A stretch of DNA of 64,000 nucleotides from Alentia gelatinosa (taxonomy: Eukaryota; Annelida; Polychaeta; Phyllodocida; Polynoidae), in contig OX465584.1 of the NCBI GenBank assembly GCA_950022655.1, positions 59,894,841-59,958,840 on the forward strand, given 5' to 3'. The notes under the pieces were generated by a model. The model saw only the letters and a list, made by a program, of their open reading frames with translations. It searched no databases and was not told where the DNA came from. This document shows, in pieces, positions 32,401 through 41,740 of the stretch. Position 1 is the stretch's first letter. Each line of letters begins with the position of its first letter. Both the position numbers and the translations under genes were made by a program.

Positions 32401-34721
32401 TTCCGATTCGTATTGTTCCACGATGGTGATGAATTGGACGAATTCGCCGCCCTCCTCATGAGCTCTAGGCTTGTCTTGCGAGTACTCATCTCCACAAACT
32501 CCACATTTTCCATCATTTTCTTCATTATATTGTTTCTGAATAAAAGAATATATCTTTATGGATGGCCCCAAAGGATACATGAAAACAGTGAGTAGTCAAT
32601 TTTATAGATAGTTTTGACGGCTATTTCTTAACATGATTTTCTCTTTGTATTTAAATTTGGGTTAAAAGGTCAAGAGTTTGGGTTTTTTTCATGTACCACG
32701 TGACACTATCTTAAAATCATTTTAATAATATTTTCGATAATTTCAGAAAAAACCCAGTAAATATTTTCCAATATACGAATTCTTCCTGCGCCATTCATTG
32801 GATACGGTTCCATGGATGTGGAAGTCACGATGAACCGTGCCTTTGTCTGGATCTGTGATTGGCTAAGTGCCAAACGTACAGTTATTTACTAAGATTGCGT
32901 TTGGAGAGTGTCATGACTGTGAAGCCGGAAGATGTAATGCTATATTCAGGCAAATGTCTCTGGCGCAAAAGTCACGATTTAATAACCAACTCCAAGGCTA
33001 TCTAAATAGGAAATGATAACGCCTCTGACCTATATACCTGGCCAGGAGTGGGGTAATAATTTTACAATAATATAAGAGTAATTATGTATACATAACATTT
33101 CCATATGTAGACCCTAGCGACTTGGCTGTCTTTCATGCCTGGCGTATTTAAGATAAAACATACTCTGCGCAATATATATACGCCAGGCGTATATATGATA
33201 CCAAAAAAAAAAAAAAGCGACCCGCGGCCCGCCCCGTCCTGTGGGTGTTGGTAGAGGATACACCAACACTGACCCGCCACCCGCGACCTCCTAGGTCGAA
33301 CTTCTAGATGCAAAATCCTACTGTTAGACGCGTTTCGTATACATATGTAAAATAGTGGTTTTCGTGCAGTGTATTGGCTGATGCATCGGCTGTCTTAGCT
33401 CTGATTGGTGCAGCCGATGTCTTACCACAGGAGCGTACCGGTCGCTATGTCTACCACACAACAACAGGCTTGCGCCTGTTCTCTCCCCCTACTGGGTGGG
33501 AGGGTGTGCAGGTGGGAGGGTGTTTAGGGCAGCTCTGTGTCCTAGTCACAGCCAAGTGCATTGTGGTTCTGTCACTTGCATGGGGCCCGTCTCATAGATT
33601 ATTGAGCGCGGGAAATCGCGCTCATATACGTCATCTAGATAGAGGTTAGAATGCTCACACAGGGTTTCAGCTTGCTGCAAAGAATCTAACACTTCACTAT
33701 CAATGTTCCACTATAAAGGCCTGGTTAAATGAGAAGGGGTTCAGTATCAAGCCTTTCCATGCCCCCTCCCCCACGACTGACTTGCTTCCTTTTAATAGAA
33801 CTTTCAAGCCAAATAAACTTGAGTGCATCAAGCACTAAGGGCTATCAGAGAGCGAACTGAGTGGCATAGCTGACCTATTAGCCAGAGAACTAGGGCAGTT
33901 GACCTGCCATGATAAATTCAGTCACAACCATGACAAGTTGAATGGCATCTGTGCTATGCTAGACCAGGCACAAGTCAAAATCAAAAACGTTAGCCAACAA
34001 ATGACAAACACCTTAAAAGAAATATGATACATGAAATATGATAAAGTAAAACGTTTACATGATATACTTCTATACTATAATACATATTCCTCTTGATGAT
34101 ACTTGAGAACAACTATCAAATCCATTCCCTGGGTTTATTGAAACATTCTTGATACTTTCAAATACAAATGGCTTACTGATCAATAATTTCCTATGATATT
34201 CTCTAACTTTTATTTGATGAGATCTTGGTATACCGCGCTCTTCCATTATAAATGGAAATACCTTTTGCTCCTAATTTATGAGAGGTGTGCTGAGCCTGTC
34301 AGCCGGCCTAAAAGATACAGATCAAAAAAAAATTTGGATGAAATCGGGATACCGATTCCTGAAAAAAAGTTTTTTATGAACATAATAGATAAACTCTATA
34401 CTTAAAGTGTGCAGTACAAGAGGATGTAGAAAGATCAGTAAGTCTCAGTAGGGTGTATGATAATTCATTATAATAAATCAAAACTTGATCATTCAACCCA
34501 GTGTGTTCGAATTTTGTACCTGTAATAATATATAGATATTTTGAAATCGTACTTACCCCCACTCCACCACAAAATAGTTGATTATCATTGTAATCGTGTA
34601 CAAGATTTAGAGCTAAATTTTCTCTCCAGAGTGTGCTCCTAGCAGTTGGGATCCAGAGTCGACCATGGCTGTCCACAGAGGCCACAATGCCCAGCCAGAT
34701 GAGAAATACAGTGGTCAGCAT
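25817..34721 (-). CDS. AA15-type lytic polysaccharide monooxygenase with three C-terminal Cys modules
   Basis: Secreted copper enzyme that oxidatively cleaves chitin or cellulose chains. Four exons join in frame: 34721-34557, 32535-32383, 28472-28244 and 26451-25817 (393 residues, TGA stop). ATG 34721 was chosen because it opens an 18-residue signal peptide ending just before HGRLWIP, leaving His19 as the mature N terminus, the first ligand of the copper histidine brace. His113 (TANHKGYFEF) is the second; F205 or Y206 in QFYGCADI is the axial residue. Other family marks are YNDNQLFCGG (exon 1), GKCGVCGDEYS (exon 2), CVLQWKYNTGN (exons 3-4). After residue ~250 an Asp-rich linker precedes three repeats of the form W-C-xx-N-C-x-A-G-x-C-(P)-xx-x-C. 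No frameshift or stop was seen, and donor/acceptor sites are all GT/AG. All three introns are full of transposons. Whether the substrate is chitin or cellulose cannot be told. Confidence 0.92.
26609..26917 (+). mobile_element. Twin-hairpin element, TTATCCTACCCC subtype (copy d), in LPMO intron 3
   Basis: TTATCCTACCCCTAAT, CCATAGGCTTAACATTGG, internal CGGGATAGGACAAATTC, then arms AAACGTGAGTTAG and CTAACTCTCGTTT around apex CTCGGCTTCGCCTCGCGC (26842). The middle of the arms contains a GATCGCATA/TACGCGATC pair private to this copy. Confidence 0.75.
26940..27040. repeat. Fragment shared with the poly(A) retrocopy near 54.45 kb
   Basis: TTCTTCATGTACAAATCTAG followed by ACTATTAAATGGGCCCCAGG closely matches 54450-54492. 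Translated, both give FMY-xx-RLLNGPQ. It may be a relic of the same retroposed transcript or of a dispersed repeat contained in it. Confidence 0.5.
27295..27700 (+). mobile_element. Twin-hairpin element, TTATCCTACCCC subtype (copy e)
   Basis: TTATCCTACCCCTAATAAAA, CCATAGATTTAACATAGG, internal GGGGTAGGATAAATAC, AGAAACGAACTCGAG, then a hairpin with apex CACTCGGCTATCGCCTCGTG (27624) and closing arm AACTCTCATTCAGTTC. It is inserted in the GGAGCTG MITE. Confidence 0.8.
27706..28165 (+). mobile_element. TTAA-flanked palindrome-array element, copy 3 (6 units)
   Basis: TTAA at 27702-27705 and 28166-28169; ends CCTTTTAAGGAC and CATCCTTAAAGGG. Six units with 33-35 bp spacing from 27964 carry GATGCCTCCAGGCATC, nearly identical to each other, with CATGCGTCTTTAGTGCGG spacers. 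Confidence 0.8.
28244..28472 (-). CDS. LPMO exon 3 (second copper histidine)
   Basis: Acceptor TTTGCGTTTCAG precedes GTTCAGATCACC at 28472; donor ACAG/GTAACC is at 28244/28243 (phase 1). It encodes VQITANHKGYFEFRLC with His113 and ends at CVLQWKYNT. The intron immediately downstream is MITE-derived sequence. Confidence 0.88.
28674..29232. mobile_element. MITE with GTGGGATTCACACG termini, in LPMO intron 2... 3' neighbourhood
   Basis: Located in LPMO intron 2. TGTGAAGTGGGATTCACACG at 28676 faces GTGAATCCCACCGTGTGAATCC at 29209. The plus-strand open frame at 29051-29236 lies inside it and has no domain features, so it is not called as a gene. Confidence 0.55.
29297..29400. repeat. Short hairpin repeat, TTTACGGTATTTCCC arms
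   Basis: CCCGTGAATTTTACGGTATTT faces AAATACCGTAAATTGTACGGG across a 25-bp loop. The preceding ACACTGTAAAAA resembles termini of common animal MITEs. It lies in LPMO intron 2. Confidence 0.6.
29400..31550. other. Intron 2 sequence of the LPMO gene, mostly unassigned
   Basis: A T-rich tract at 29992-30012 and a single ATTTCGATCTG MITE end at 30740-30795 are the only repeats recognised. The minus-strand frame at 30341-30574 (77 codons) has no visible domain. 31190-31440 has weakly inverted ACATGATC motifs. Confidence 0.4.
31560..31850 (-). repeat. Dispersed repeat S, inverted copy
   Basis: TTCCCATAGACACCAATAG and TTTTCAGATGGCCTTCC are the complement of the block at 23510-23560. It lies in LPMO intron 2. 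Confidence 0.65.
32383..32535 (-). CDS. LPMO exon 2
   Basis: Acceptor TTTTATTCAG precedes AAACAATATAATG at 32535; donor ACA/GTAAGT is at 32383/32382. It is 51 codons, phase 0 at both ends, and contains GKCGVCGDEYS and EGGEFVQ, the conserved central part of AA15 domains. Confidence 0.9.
33085..33377. mobile_element. Partial CACTG-type MITE in LPMO intron 1
   Basis: The right terminus GTGGTTTTCGTGCAGTG ends at about 33370. ACGCCAGGCGTATATATGAT, an A-run and a GGTAGAGGATACACCAACAC block are the complement of 8080-8225. The left terminus is missing. Confidence 0.7.
34557..34721 (-). CDS. LPMO exon 1 (signal peptide and N-terminal His)
   Basis: Encodes residues 1-55: signal peptide MLTTVFLIWLGIVASVDS, then HGRLWIP through NQLFCGGVG. 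The donor GGG/GTAAGT at 34557/34556 is strong and in phase 0. A TTG-initiated extension of six codons upstream runs into a MITE and is rejected as a start. Confidence 0.9.
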
Positions 34722-34726
34722 CTCTG

Positions 34727-34957
34727 GGAGCTGTTTCAAAAGTCGGGAGGGTGCTAAACGGGAGTACTCACCGCCAAAGCAAGAGCTAACAATGGCACTT
34801 GAAGCGTCGCTGTCGAGGTGGAGGTGCTGCTCACTATTGGGTATTGGTACGGGTTTTGCTGCCGCTTTGATTCAAAGTGCTGCTCGCTGTTGCGGCCTCT
34901 TGCTTTGAAATGTGACGTGCCGCTGGCGAGACTTCACTCGACTTTTGAAACAGCTCC
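34727..34957. mobile_element. GGAGCTG-type MITE immediately upstream of the LPMO start codon
   Basis: GGAGCTGTTTCAAAAGTCG at 34727 is mirrored by CGACTTTTGAAACAGCTCC ending at 34957, with CTG (34724-34726) and CAG (34958-34960) outside. It is the uninterrupted version of 27096-28200. On the gene's strand the element ends 5 bp before ATG 34721, so it must supply most of the 5' UTR, contain the promoter, or be spliced out. Its edge reads CAGCTCCCAG/AGATG, which could act as a 3' splice site. Confidence 0.85.
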
Positions 34958-35020
34958 CAGAGGGCAGATATTGGACCCGAACACTATGTTACGTTCCTAG
35001 CTTGATAGGCTGAGGCTGGC

Positions 35021-35391
35021 CTGGCGTTTACACAAGAAGCGATTGTAGATCGTCAAGCCACAAGTCGTCAGGTGGTTCTCGATTACTTAATATTGGCCAC
35101 AGTAGTTATCTAGCCCAGCATGTCCACAAGCGTTTACACTAGACGACTTTTTATAGGAATAGGTATCTAGATGAATAATTCAAGCCAGATTGAAATAGTT
35201 GCCAGCATCAGAGTATGCTATATATTCGGCAGGTGCTGTAAATTTGTGTGATATGATGTAATCAGATAATCTGTAGTCGCCACACGCTTGGTGTTTACAA
35301 TAGACTATATCTTGCCTTTTACAGCTAAAAATCGTCAGGTGGTGTTAGATTCAAGAAGTGCAGCCTATAATCGTCCAGTGTAAACGTCGGA
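35021..35391. mobile_element. MITE with GTTTACAC/GTGTAAAC termini
   Basis: GGCGTTTACACAAGAAGCGA at 35023 faces ATCGTCCAGTGTAAACGTCGG at 35370, and an inner CGTTTACACTAGACGAC/TGTTTACAATAGAC pair is present. A single end of this kind (GAGTTTACACTAGACGATTC) forms the first 35 bp of LPMO intron 3 at 28207-28240. Confidence 0.6.
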
Positions 35392-35709
35392 TAAGGATAT
35401 AGGGGAAGGTTAGGGTATTGTAATGCTGAGAAGATTCCGTAGCGCACTGGTTTTGTAGCGTAGTGTGATGTATTTGCAGATATTCCGTGTTACATTTCCC
35501 CTGTGTACGCACAGCTTGTCGTGATGAATTCGGATACAGGCCACAAATTGTATGTAGTGACGTAGATTCTCTTTAATACAGCTGAGCGATTGTCGTGGTT
35601 CACCTACACTACAGTCAAACTTCGTTATAGTAAACAAAAGTTCCAGCGGCTGGGGGAATGATTTCCTTGTATAAGAGGTTTGATGTAGCCTTAATCTTCT
35701 GAGAATTAG

Positions 35710-36073
35710 TAGAAACCGAACGAGAGTTAGACTTGACAATGTTTATACCACGATGGGCAGGTCGTGTATCAATACACGAGGCGTAGCCGAGTGTAGTGAG
35801 GAGCAGACCTGACCAGAGTGGCATAGACACTGACAAGTCTAACTCGAGTTCGGTTTCGTATTTATCCTACCCCGTCTATGCTTTTGTATTACTAAAAGAT
35901 AAATATTAACTCAACGACCAACAGAAATTTGTCTTATAGTAGCTGACATCCTGCTCTCTGATGGTCAATATTGTTATTACTCTAGTGGCATAAAAAACAC
36001 TTTATGTCACGGCCTGCCACATACAATTTGCCTATGTTAAGTCTATGGCCGTTTTTTATTAGGGGTAGGATAA
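35710..36073 (-). mobile_element. Twin-hairpin element, TTATCCTACCCC subtype (copy f)
   Basis: On the minus strand: TTTATCCTACCCCTAAT, CCATAGACTTAACATAGG, internal CGGGGTAGGATAAATACG, AAACCGAACTCGAG, apex CACTCGGCTACGCCTCGTG (35775) and closing arm CTAACTCTCGTTCGGTTTC. Its loop (TGGCATAAAAAACAC on this strand's complement) matches copy e. Confidence 0.8.
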
Positions 36074-36100
36074 ATATATAAACTGGTGGTTTTCGCGTTG
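36060..36100. mobile_element. Isolated CACTG-type MITE terminus
   Basis: AACTGGTGGTTTTCGCGTTGTG is a right terminus of the 55105-type MITE, between twin-hairpin copies f and g. Confidence 0.5.
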
Positions 36101-36118
36101 TGAGAGTATTTCTGATGT

Positions 36119-36412
36119 TTTATCCTACCCCTAATATAAAATCCCATAGGATTAACATTGAGTTTCCGTATGCCACGCTGACTGGCATACGGAGTTTATA
36201 TGCTACTAGTGGCATACAGAATTATTATCATGTAATATTACAAAATCGAGGAGACAGGGTAGGATAAAATCAAAACCTGATTCGTTTTAATCTTGGCCAT
36301 CGCATTCCCCTCCTGGAGTTTTGGCTCCTGGAGTTTTGGCTCCGGACTTCACTCAGCTTCGCCTCGTGAATTGTGTTTCTGGTGGCCAAGATTAAAACTC
36401 ATCCAGTTTTAC
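36119..36412 (+). mobile_element. Twin-hairpin element, TTATCCTACCCC subtype (copy g)
   Basis: TTATCCTACCCCTAATATAA, CCATAGGATTAACATTG, internal GGGTAGGATAAAATC, arms TTTTAATCTTGGCCA and TGGCCAAGATTAAAA around CACTCAGCTTCGCCTCGTG (36352). A 14-bp CTGGAGTTTTGGCT stretch beside the apex is tandemly doubled. It is a close relative of copy h. Confidence 0.75.
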
Positions 36413-36420
36413 AATAGTAT

Positions 36421-36660
36421 TCACCCGTTGTATATAGGTATTATTTTTGCGTATACAAGGTAGTCCTATTTTCCGTTGTGTATACGCCTCATCTATCGAC
36501 GTGTAAAATGTATACGATCCACATATACATATCCCACACACGATATTTCTCTTCATATATGCTTTGCGACAAATACAGCCATTACGCTGATGTATAGAAG
36601 AGGAAATGTGTCAATATACAGCCGATACTTACATAAACTGGTGGTTTTCGCGCAGTGTCT
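36421..36660 (+). mobile_element. Partial CACTG-type MITE
   Basis: Several TATACG motifs and the right terminus AACTGGTGGTTTTCGCGCAGTG (36638-36659) are present. The left terminus is replaced by the end of copy g. Confidence 0.65.
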
Positions 36661-36879
36661 ACAACGCATTTCCTCTTATTTTCTCTCATCAATAGTGCAA
36701 AATAAGACTATATTAGCATATCTCATCCAGATGTTTTTATTGTATTAATGTTTGTAAAAAAAAGTTATCTTTTCTCGTAGTGGTTCTTTTGCTTTCATAA
36801 AAATTCTGGATTACTTAGTGTTTCTTATATTAAAGGCATATTATACAATTCACAGTGGCGCCACCTGGTTGTTTTTTGA

Positions 36880-37205
36880 TATATCTAAGCTCAGTTCGTT
36901 AAGAATTCTTCTCCCATAGAGCGTAGTGAGAACCTAGTACAGAATCCCACTTAGTGAGTGTGAGATCTTATCAGAGGTACATTCTCAAGGCTCTAAGCCT
37001 AGTTCATTAAGAATTCTTCTCCCATAGAGCGTAGTGAGAACCTAGTACAGAATCCCACTTAATAAGTGTGAGATCTTATCAGAGGTACATTCTCAAGGCT
37101 CTAAGCCTAGTTCATTAAGAATTCTTCTCCCATAGAGCGTAGTGAGAACCTTGTACAGAATCCCACTTAGAGAGTGTGAGATCTTATGCGAGGGGTGCGC
37201 CATAG
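36880..37205 (+). repeat. Three tandem copies of a MITE terminal segment, about 106 bp each
   Basis: GGCTCTAAGCCTAGTTCATTAA, then GAATTCTTCTCCCATAGAGCG and GTGAGATCTTATCAGAGG are repeated at about 36890, 36990 and 37095. This segment is the right-hand part of the CACCCCTCTCATAAG MITE (56973-57262). Only the last copy retains the full GAGGGGTG terminus. Confidence 0.8.
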
Positions 37206-37379
37206 TGAAGTTTCACTGTACACGGACAGTGGGGTGGATGTGTATTTGGCAGGACCATGATGATTTCACGCTCTACTGATCATGTGTCACCTGAATTGTG
37301 TTTCTGTGAGTGGAGTGAGGTGGGAAGGATTGGCACACTCTCCTAGCATAGATCCTGCGCTCTACTTCCTCTGGTAGCC

Positions 37380-38215
37380 TGGCAGCCTGGCCTAGTTAGA
37401 CTATAGGCCAGGTAACGGGTTCCATTTTTATGGTGCATTATTGGTAACGCCTCCTGGTTCCCTGGTCATCTGCTAGAGGGCTCGGCGGAATTAGGTGTAT
37501 AACAGGTGGATACCAGCACAGAGTAGAGAGATACCAGCCAAACCACAACACTGGTTCCCGGTGTATAAGCTCGTCACAGGCGGGCACCAGCCAAAGTTGA
37601 AGCACAGAGTAGCGTGGTTGAAGGTTGTGCCTGTGGAACCCGTTACCTGTCCCTTATTTCATTAGGGCAGGGAACCAGTCCACTTCCTCTGGCAGCTTGA
37701 ATCTCTGCATTGAACTGCCTTTGGGGGGGCCAAATTTTTTCCTAAATTCTGAATGCTTTGAGGAGGATTTTGTGTTTTACTTGTAAATATAGACATATTT
37801 CATGGTAAATAATATATACTTATTTTTGTTATTTGTTATGTCAAACCAGACATAGTCTTAGTGATTACTTTCTTCAGTGAAAAGCATCTCATATGTTGCA
37901 GGGTTTTGTTTATCAACACGGCACGTGTTATGACTCGAAAGGGCAGTCTAATGAAATGTGGATTCATATCATAAAGTGGTTTAGAGCTGAAAAGAGACAG
38001 CTGGATTGTCTGTAAAGCTCATTTAACAATTACAATATTTCCCAACTCACAATATATGAGTTGTTTGTGTGTCATGACTTTTGATAAATACCCTGTTTTG
38101 AAATGTTAGTTGGTCATCCCTGTATTTGGTGGATACCAGGGGAACCAGCGTTGGGTTGAGATTAGTGGGCGTCACGAAAGATCTGCTGGGAGAGTGGCAA
38201 GACAGTCACGAAGCT
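37380..38215 (+). repeat. Composite repeat T, copy 1
   Basis: CAGGTAACGGGTTCC, CTGCTAGAGGGCTCGGCGG, CCTGTGGAACCCGTTACCTG and then TTTAACAATTACAATATTTCCC, ACCAGCGTTGGGTTGAG and AAGATCTGCTGGGAGAGTGG are shared, inverted and partly rearranged, with 48170-49080. Single termini reading CTGCTGGGAGAGTG also occur at 14541, 41350, 49610 and 55527. Confidence 0.6.
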
Positions 38216-38346
38216 GAATAAGACACTCCTTACACATGTCAAGTGATAAAGAATTTCTCACCATTTTGACCCAGTACATTCTACTCTGTCTCCCCTCCCA
38301 GATAAACTAAGTTAAAAGGTATATCCAGGAGATATTGAATACTATA

Positions 38347-38632
38347 GAGGAAACCTAGGAAAGTTTAGGGTCAGAGCTCGTATCCCATCGAGTTTGAATT
38401 GTGTAGTCATTCACATGGCGATTCAAACGAGATGGGATTTAAACGAGATGGGATCAAGCTCTGACCCTAAACTTGAATAGGTTTCTGAATTTATCTCACC
38501 CTTCACATTGACTAATTGGCTGACATTTTTGACATAATCCCCCATTGGATATTTTTCCTAAATATCACATGGGCATTGGATACGGTTTCCCAATGTTAAG
38601 TCTATGGAGAAAAAATACCTGGGGTGAGATAA
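38347..38632 (-). mobile_element. Twin-hairpin element, TTATCTCACCCC subtype (copy j)
   Basis: It is the complement of copy c over its full length: TTATCTCACCCCAGG terminus at 38632, CCATAGACTTAACATTGG, internal AAGGGTGAGATAAATTCAG, and arms TTTAGGGTCAGAGCTTG. The apex is reduced to ATTCACATGGCGATTC (38409) and one arm segment (AAACGAGATGGGAT) is doubled. Confidence 0.85.
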
Positions 38633-38757
38633 TTGTCTATACTACGCAGTATTCTCTTGTTGTTTTACATATATTGGTATGAATTTGTAGTTATGAAATA
38701 ATCCATCGACAAGTACAGCATGTCGTTCCTAATAGCAGAGAGAGCTTGGTCTTAACC

Positions 38758-39372
38758 TTTATCTTAGAGGGGGCGTCCACCAACCACGACAGGGCTGCGA
38801 CACGCGCCGACAAGAAAGTTCCAATCGGTGCCTTGTCGCAGTATTGTCGTGAGGAGGGGAGCTGTCGTGACCCCTTGTCGCAGCCTGTCGGGAAGTGCAC
38901 GCTCCACCTAAATATTCTATCGTAGACCTCTGCGACAACCTCCCGACACGCCACGACACGCCACGACACAGCTCCAAAATCGAACATGTTTGATTTTGTC
39001 GTAACCTTGTCGGAAGGCCCCCGACAGGCCCCCGCTAATCTTCATGTCGCAGCCTGTCGTGGCCTTGTCGTAGCCTCTTGTCGGGAACTGTGGTCCACCA
39101 ACCACGACAAGGCTTCCAATCGTAGAGCTGTCATGGACCTTATCGGAAAGCCGTTGTTGCAGCCTTGTCGTGGTTGGTGGACGCCCCCTCTTAGCCTGGT
39201 ATAAACGTCCATAGGCTTAACATTAGGATCTCGTTCTCAACAGGCTTGCGAGAACGGTAACTCGTTCTCAACAGGTGATAAAGAGATAAATATTTCAAGG
39301 CTAAGATAAAATCAGAAACATATTCGTCCTTGTTCACTCTCTCGTTTGGAGTGCATCAGAATATTCACTCTT
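38758..39372 (+). mobile_element. Twin-hairpin element, TTATCTTAGCCT subtype (copy k), interrupted
   Basis: TTTATCTTA at 38758-38766 continues as GCCTGGTATAAACGTCC at 39194 once the MITE 38767-39190 and one TTA are removed. CCATAGGCTTAACATTAGG, internal CAAGGCTAAGATAAAATC, AGAAAC and the first arm CTCGTTTGGAGTGC follow. The hairpin stops at AATATTCACTC, at the apex, so its second arm is lost. Confidence 0.75.
38767..39190. mobile_element. MITE with GAGGGGGCGTCCACCAACCA termini and TTA target duplication
   Basis: GAGGGGGCGTCCACCAACCA at 38767 is mirrored at 39171-39190; TTA flanks both sides (38764-38766, 39191-39193). Interior repeats of GTCGCAGCCTGTCG and CCACGAC give further inverted pairing. 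A TWA duplication is typical for PIF/Harbinger elements. Confidence 0.85.
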
Positions 39373-39938
39373 CTTTCTTAATATGACATCCACCCGATGG
39401 TTGTTCCGGATTCTACCTTTGCCCGACGGATCTGTCGGGTGTGTGACAATCTGCTTCAATCGTGTCAACCGACCCGATATTATTACCTTTCACGACACGT
39501 CGGGCATTACTACCATGTCAGATATGACCGACTCTCACCGACCTTAAGATTTCGATGTACGCACTTTCTCCGACTGTCCCCGATGCCGTTTAAATAGTGA
39601 TGCTACTCATTCCCAAGTCCGATTTACAAGTGTGTAATATCGATCTGTAGGGTTGACATAACCGATTAGAGATCTGAAAACTGTTTTCTGATATCTTAAA
39701 AAGAACAGAAATGATTAAATTTTGGATTGTTGCCTATATAGACATAGCACCCGGCCTGAGGCCCCGTCGGGCCCAGCTCCCGGGGGCTCTCTTTGATCTT
39801 ATTCAGGGTTTACGATTTACGAGATTATAAAAGGAGGACGTGTGATCGGGAATAGTGGATCTCGATGTATAAGACATCGAAATTTTATTCCCAAATCTCA
39901 TCGAGCCAATGGTCGGGATGAACCAGGAACAAATTTCG

Positions 39939-40765
39939 ATGAAACTGAAGGAGAGTAAGTAGTCGCACGACGGGCAGGTCATGAACTACTGCGCGAGGTG
40001 TTAGCCGAGCATAGTGAGAAACAGACCTGGGGCCCGTTTCAATAGAATTGGTCACTAAGCCACTTAGTGACTTGTTTAGTGACCCCAATAGTGACTTGAA
40101 TAGCAGAAAATCTTCGGTCTCGTTTCAGAACGCATGTCACTGTAGGGGAGGTGTGTCTTGTCACTATTGTGGATGTGTCCCTAGTTTGGGACAGGGTAGC
40201 GGAAATACATGTTGGGTACCCCATCTGACATACCCATGTCCTACCGGGAACAAGTGCTATCAAAGTGAAGGTCACTGCATAAATTAGAGACAGCCATGAA
40301 TAATTCTACACTGGCCACCAGAGCAGCATTTGCTATGACAAAATTCAAATGCGATTATCGTTAAAATTGCATGGGCCGATATCCTTCATATTTGGCATGT
40401 TTATAAGTTGTATGTGTCCCTAACTGGGGTTAAAGTTTCATAGCTTTATTCGTATGGTAAGTAAAGTTATGTGTTTGTGACATCAAAAGTGAGAGGGTAT
40501 ACCCTCTCGCTATTTAAGACACTACAGTGACCCTTTTAGTGACTGGACACCCACTTCTGAAATGGTACAAGCCACTATTTCCGCCTGTCTGTTACCCTAT
40601 GTCCCACAAACGGTTGTCCCTTAACTACTGCAACGCGAAGTACCGCTATTGTGTCACTTAGCCCAATAACGGACGTCCTACAGGCTATTGAAACGGGTCC
40701 CAGGCCAGAGTGCGATAAACACTAACACTGCTGACCCGAGTTTAGTTTAGTATTTATCCTACCTG
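39939..40765 (-). mobile_element. Twin-hairpin element (copy l), hairpin part only, interrupted
   Basis: GAAACTGAAGG, the apex GCGAGGTGTTAGCCGAGC (39999) and the AACACTAACACTGCTGACCC arm with TATTTATCCTACC belong to a TTATCCTACCCC-type copy. The element 40030-40700 is inserted within CAGACCTG/CCAGAGTG, a stretch intact in copies e and f. The terminal part of the element is not seen. Confidence 0.6.
40030..40700. mobile_element. CWG-flanked MITE with GGGCCCGTTTCAATAG termini
   Basis: GGGCCCGTTTCAATAG at 40030 faces CTATTGAAACGGGTCC at 40700; flanks are CTG (40027-40029) and CAG (40701-40703). Internal GAGCAGCATTTGCTATGAC and TTCATATTTGGCATG match 21390-21470, linking it to the GGCCCTGTTTTTTAGTC family. 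GTGACATCAAAAGTGAGAGG and neighbouring GTCACTA motifs are frequent. Confidence 0.75.
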
Positions 40766-40769
40766 GTCT

Positions 40770-41120
40770 CCAAAAATTCATTTCTTAAAAAAAAGGATTG
40801 CGATTTAAATGTATAGTAAAATATACCTCTGTCATATTCTGTGAAAGTTCGAGGAAAGTGACATGGGTTTTGCTATGTGAAAAACAACTTTTTAGAATTA
40901 CTATATGTTCTTCGTGATATTGATTTCTAATTCAAAAACGAGCACGGTGACCCCCGATCTTGAAGTTAAGTATGTGTATTACAGCACTTAGAAATTATCA
41001 TATTCAATTTCTAGGAATTTCACATAGGTTTTGATTCCCAAGTCGAATTATCCGATATGCCTTTACGATATGCCTTATATATATGATATAGGTAGGAACA
41101 GATGTAATTCAGTCACACTC
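40770..41120. other. No recognised gene or element
   Basis: AT-rich sequence without ORFs or clear inverted repeats. Confidence 0.4.
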
Positions 41121-41740
41121 ACTATGTCTTTTTATTACTATATACGGATAAATCATTAAAAAGGCCATTTTACAACTCACTATCTGATGGTCTCACCCTA
41201 CAGTAATGCACTGTGAATTGCCGAACATTCAACTTGATCGATAGTTCACGGGTTGTCCGCTTAGTGGCGCCTCCGCGATTACGTCAGAACGTTGTTATGG
41301 AGAGTGATAGCGGGGGTTGTAGCAGAGATTAAAGCAAGCGCAAGCGCCATGAAAGATCTGCTGGGAGAGTGAGCGGTAGTAATGACGTCATATAGTAACT
41401 TTTGCTCCGAATTCAAGTGTACAGGCGGGGCGTTTTTTTCATATATTCTAACGTGATAATGTCTTCATTGGGTATGTATTTGCAATGGTTACAACTAGTT
41501 TGTCTGTTTTATGTTGATTTCGGGTGAGTGTGTAATGCTGGGCTACCTTACTTTGCAAATATATTTCCGAATGGGAAACGGCCGCCATTTTGTTTGTTTA
41601 TTTTTTGCTCCGATAATGTCAACAGATCACGTGGTACGGTGTGGCGTAAAAATATTTTACGCCACGGTGCGGCCGAACGATATCTTTTCTCCTATTGCGT
41701 AAAAGTGAGACATTCGTGCACCGGTATATAGTAATATTTT
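41121..41740. repeat. Relics shared with 25470-25800
   Basis: CACACTCACTATGTCTTTTTATT at 41124 is the complement of the 25640-25665 terminus. 41628-41730 (CACGTGGTACGGTGTGGCG to TTTACGCC and GAGACATTCGTGCACCGG) is the complement of 25478-25570. A CTGCTGGGAGAGTG terminus lies at 41350. The short overlapping frames at 41511-41731 derive from the repeat. Confidence 0.6.

Noticed and set aside
34719..34739. Upstream TTG start adding six residues to the LPMO
   Set aside because: Animal genes rarely start at TTG, the extension is MITE sequence, and ATG 34721 already gives a complete signal peptide.
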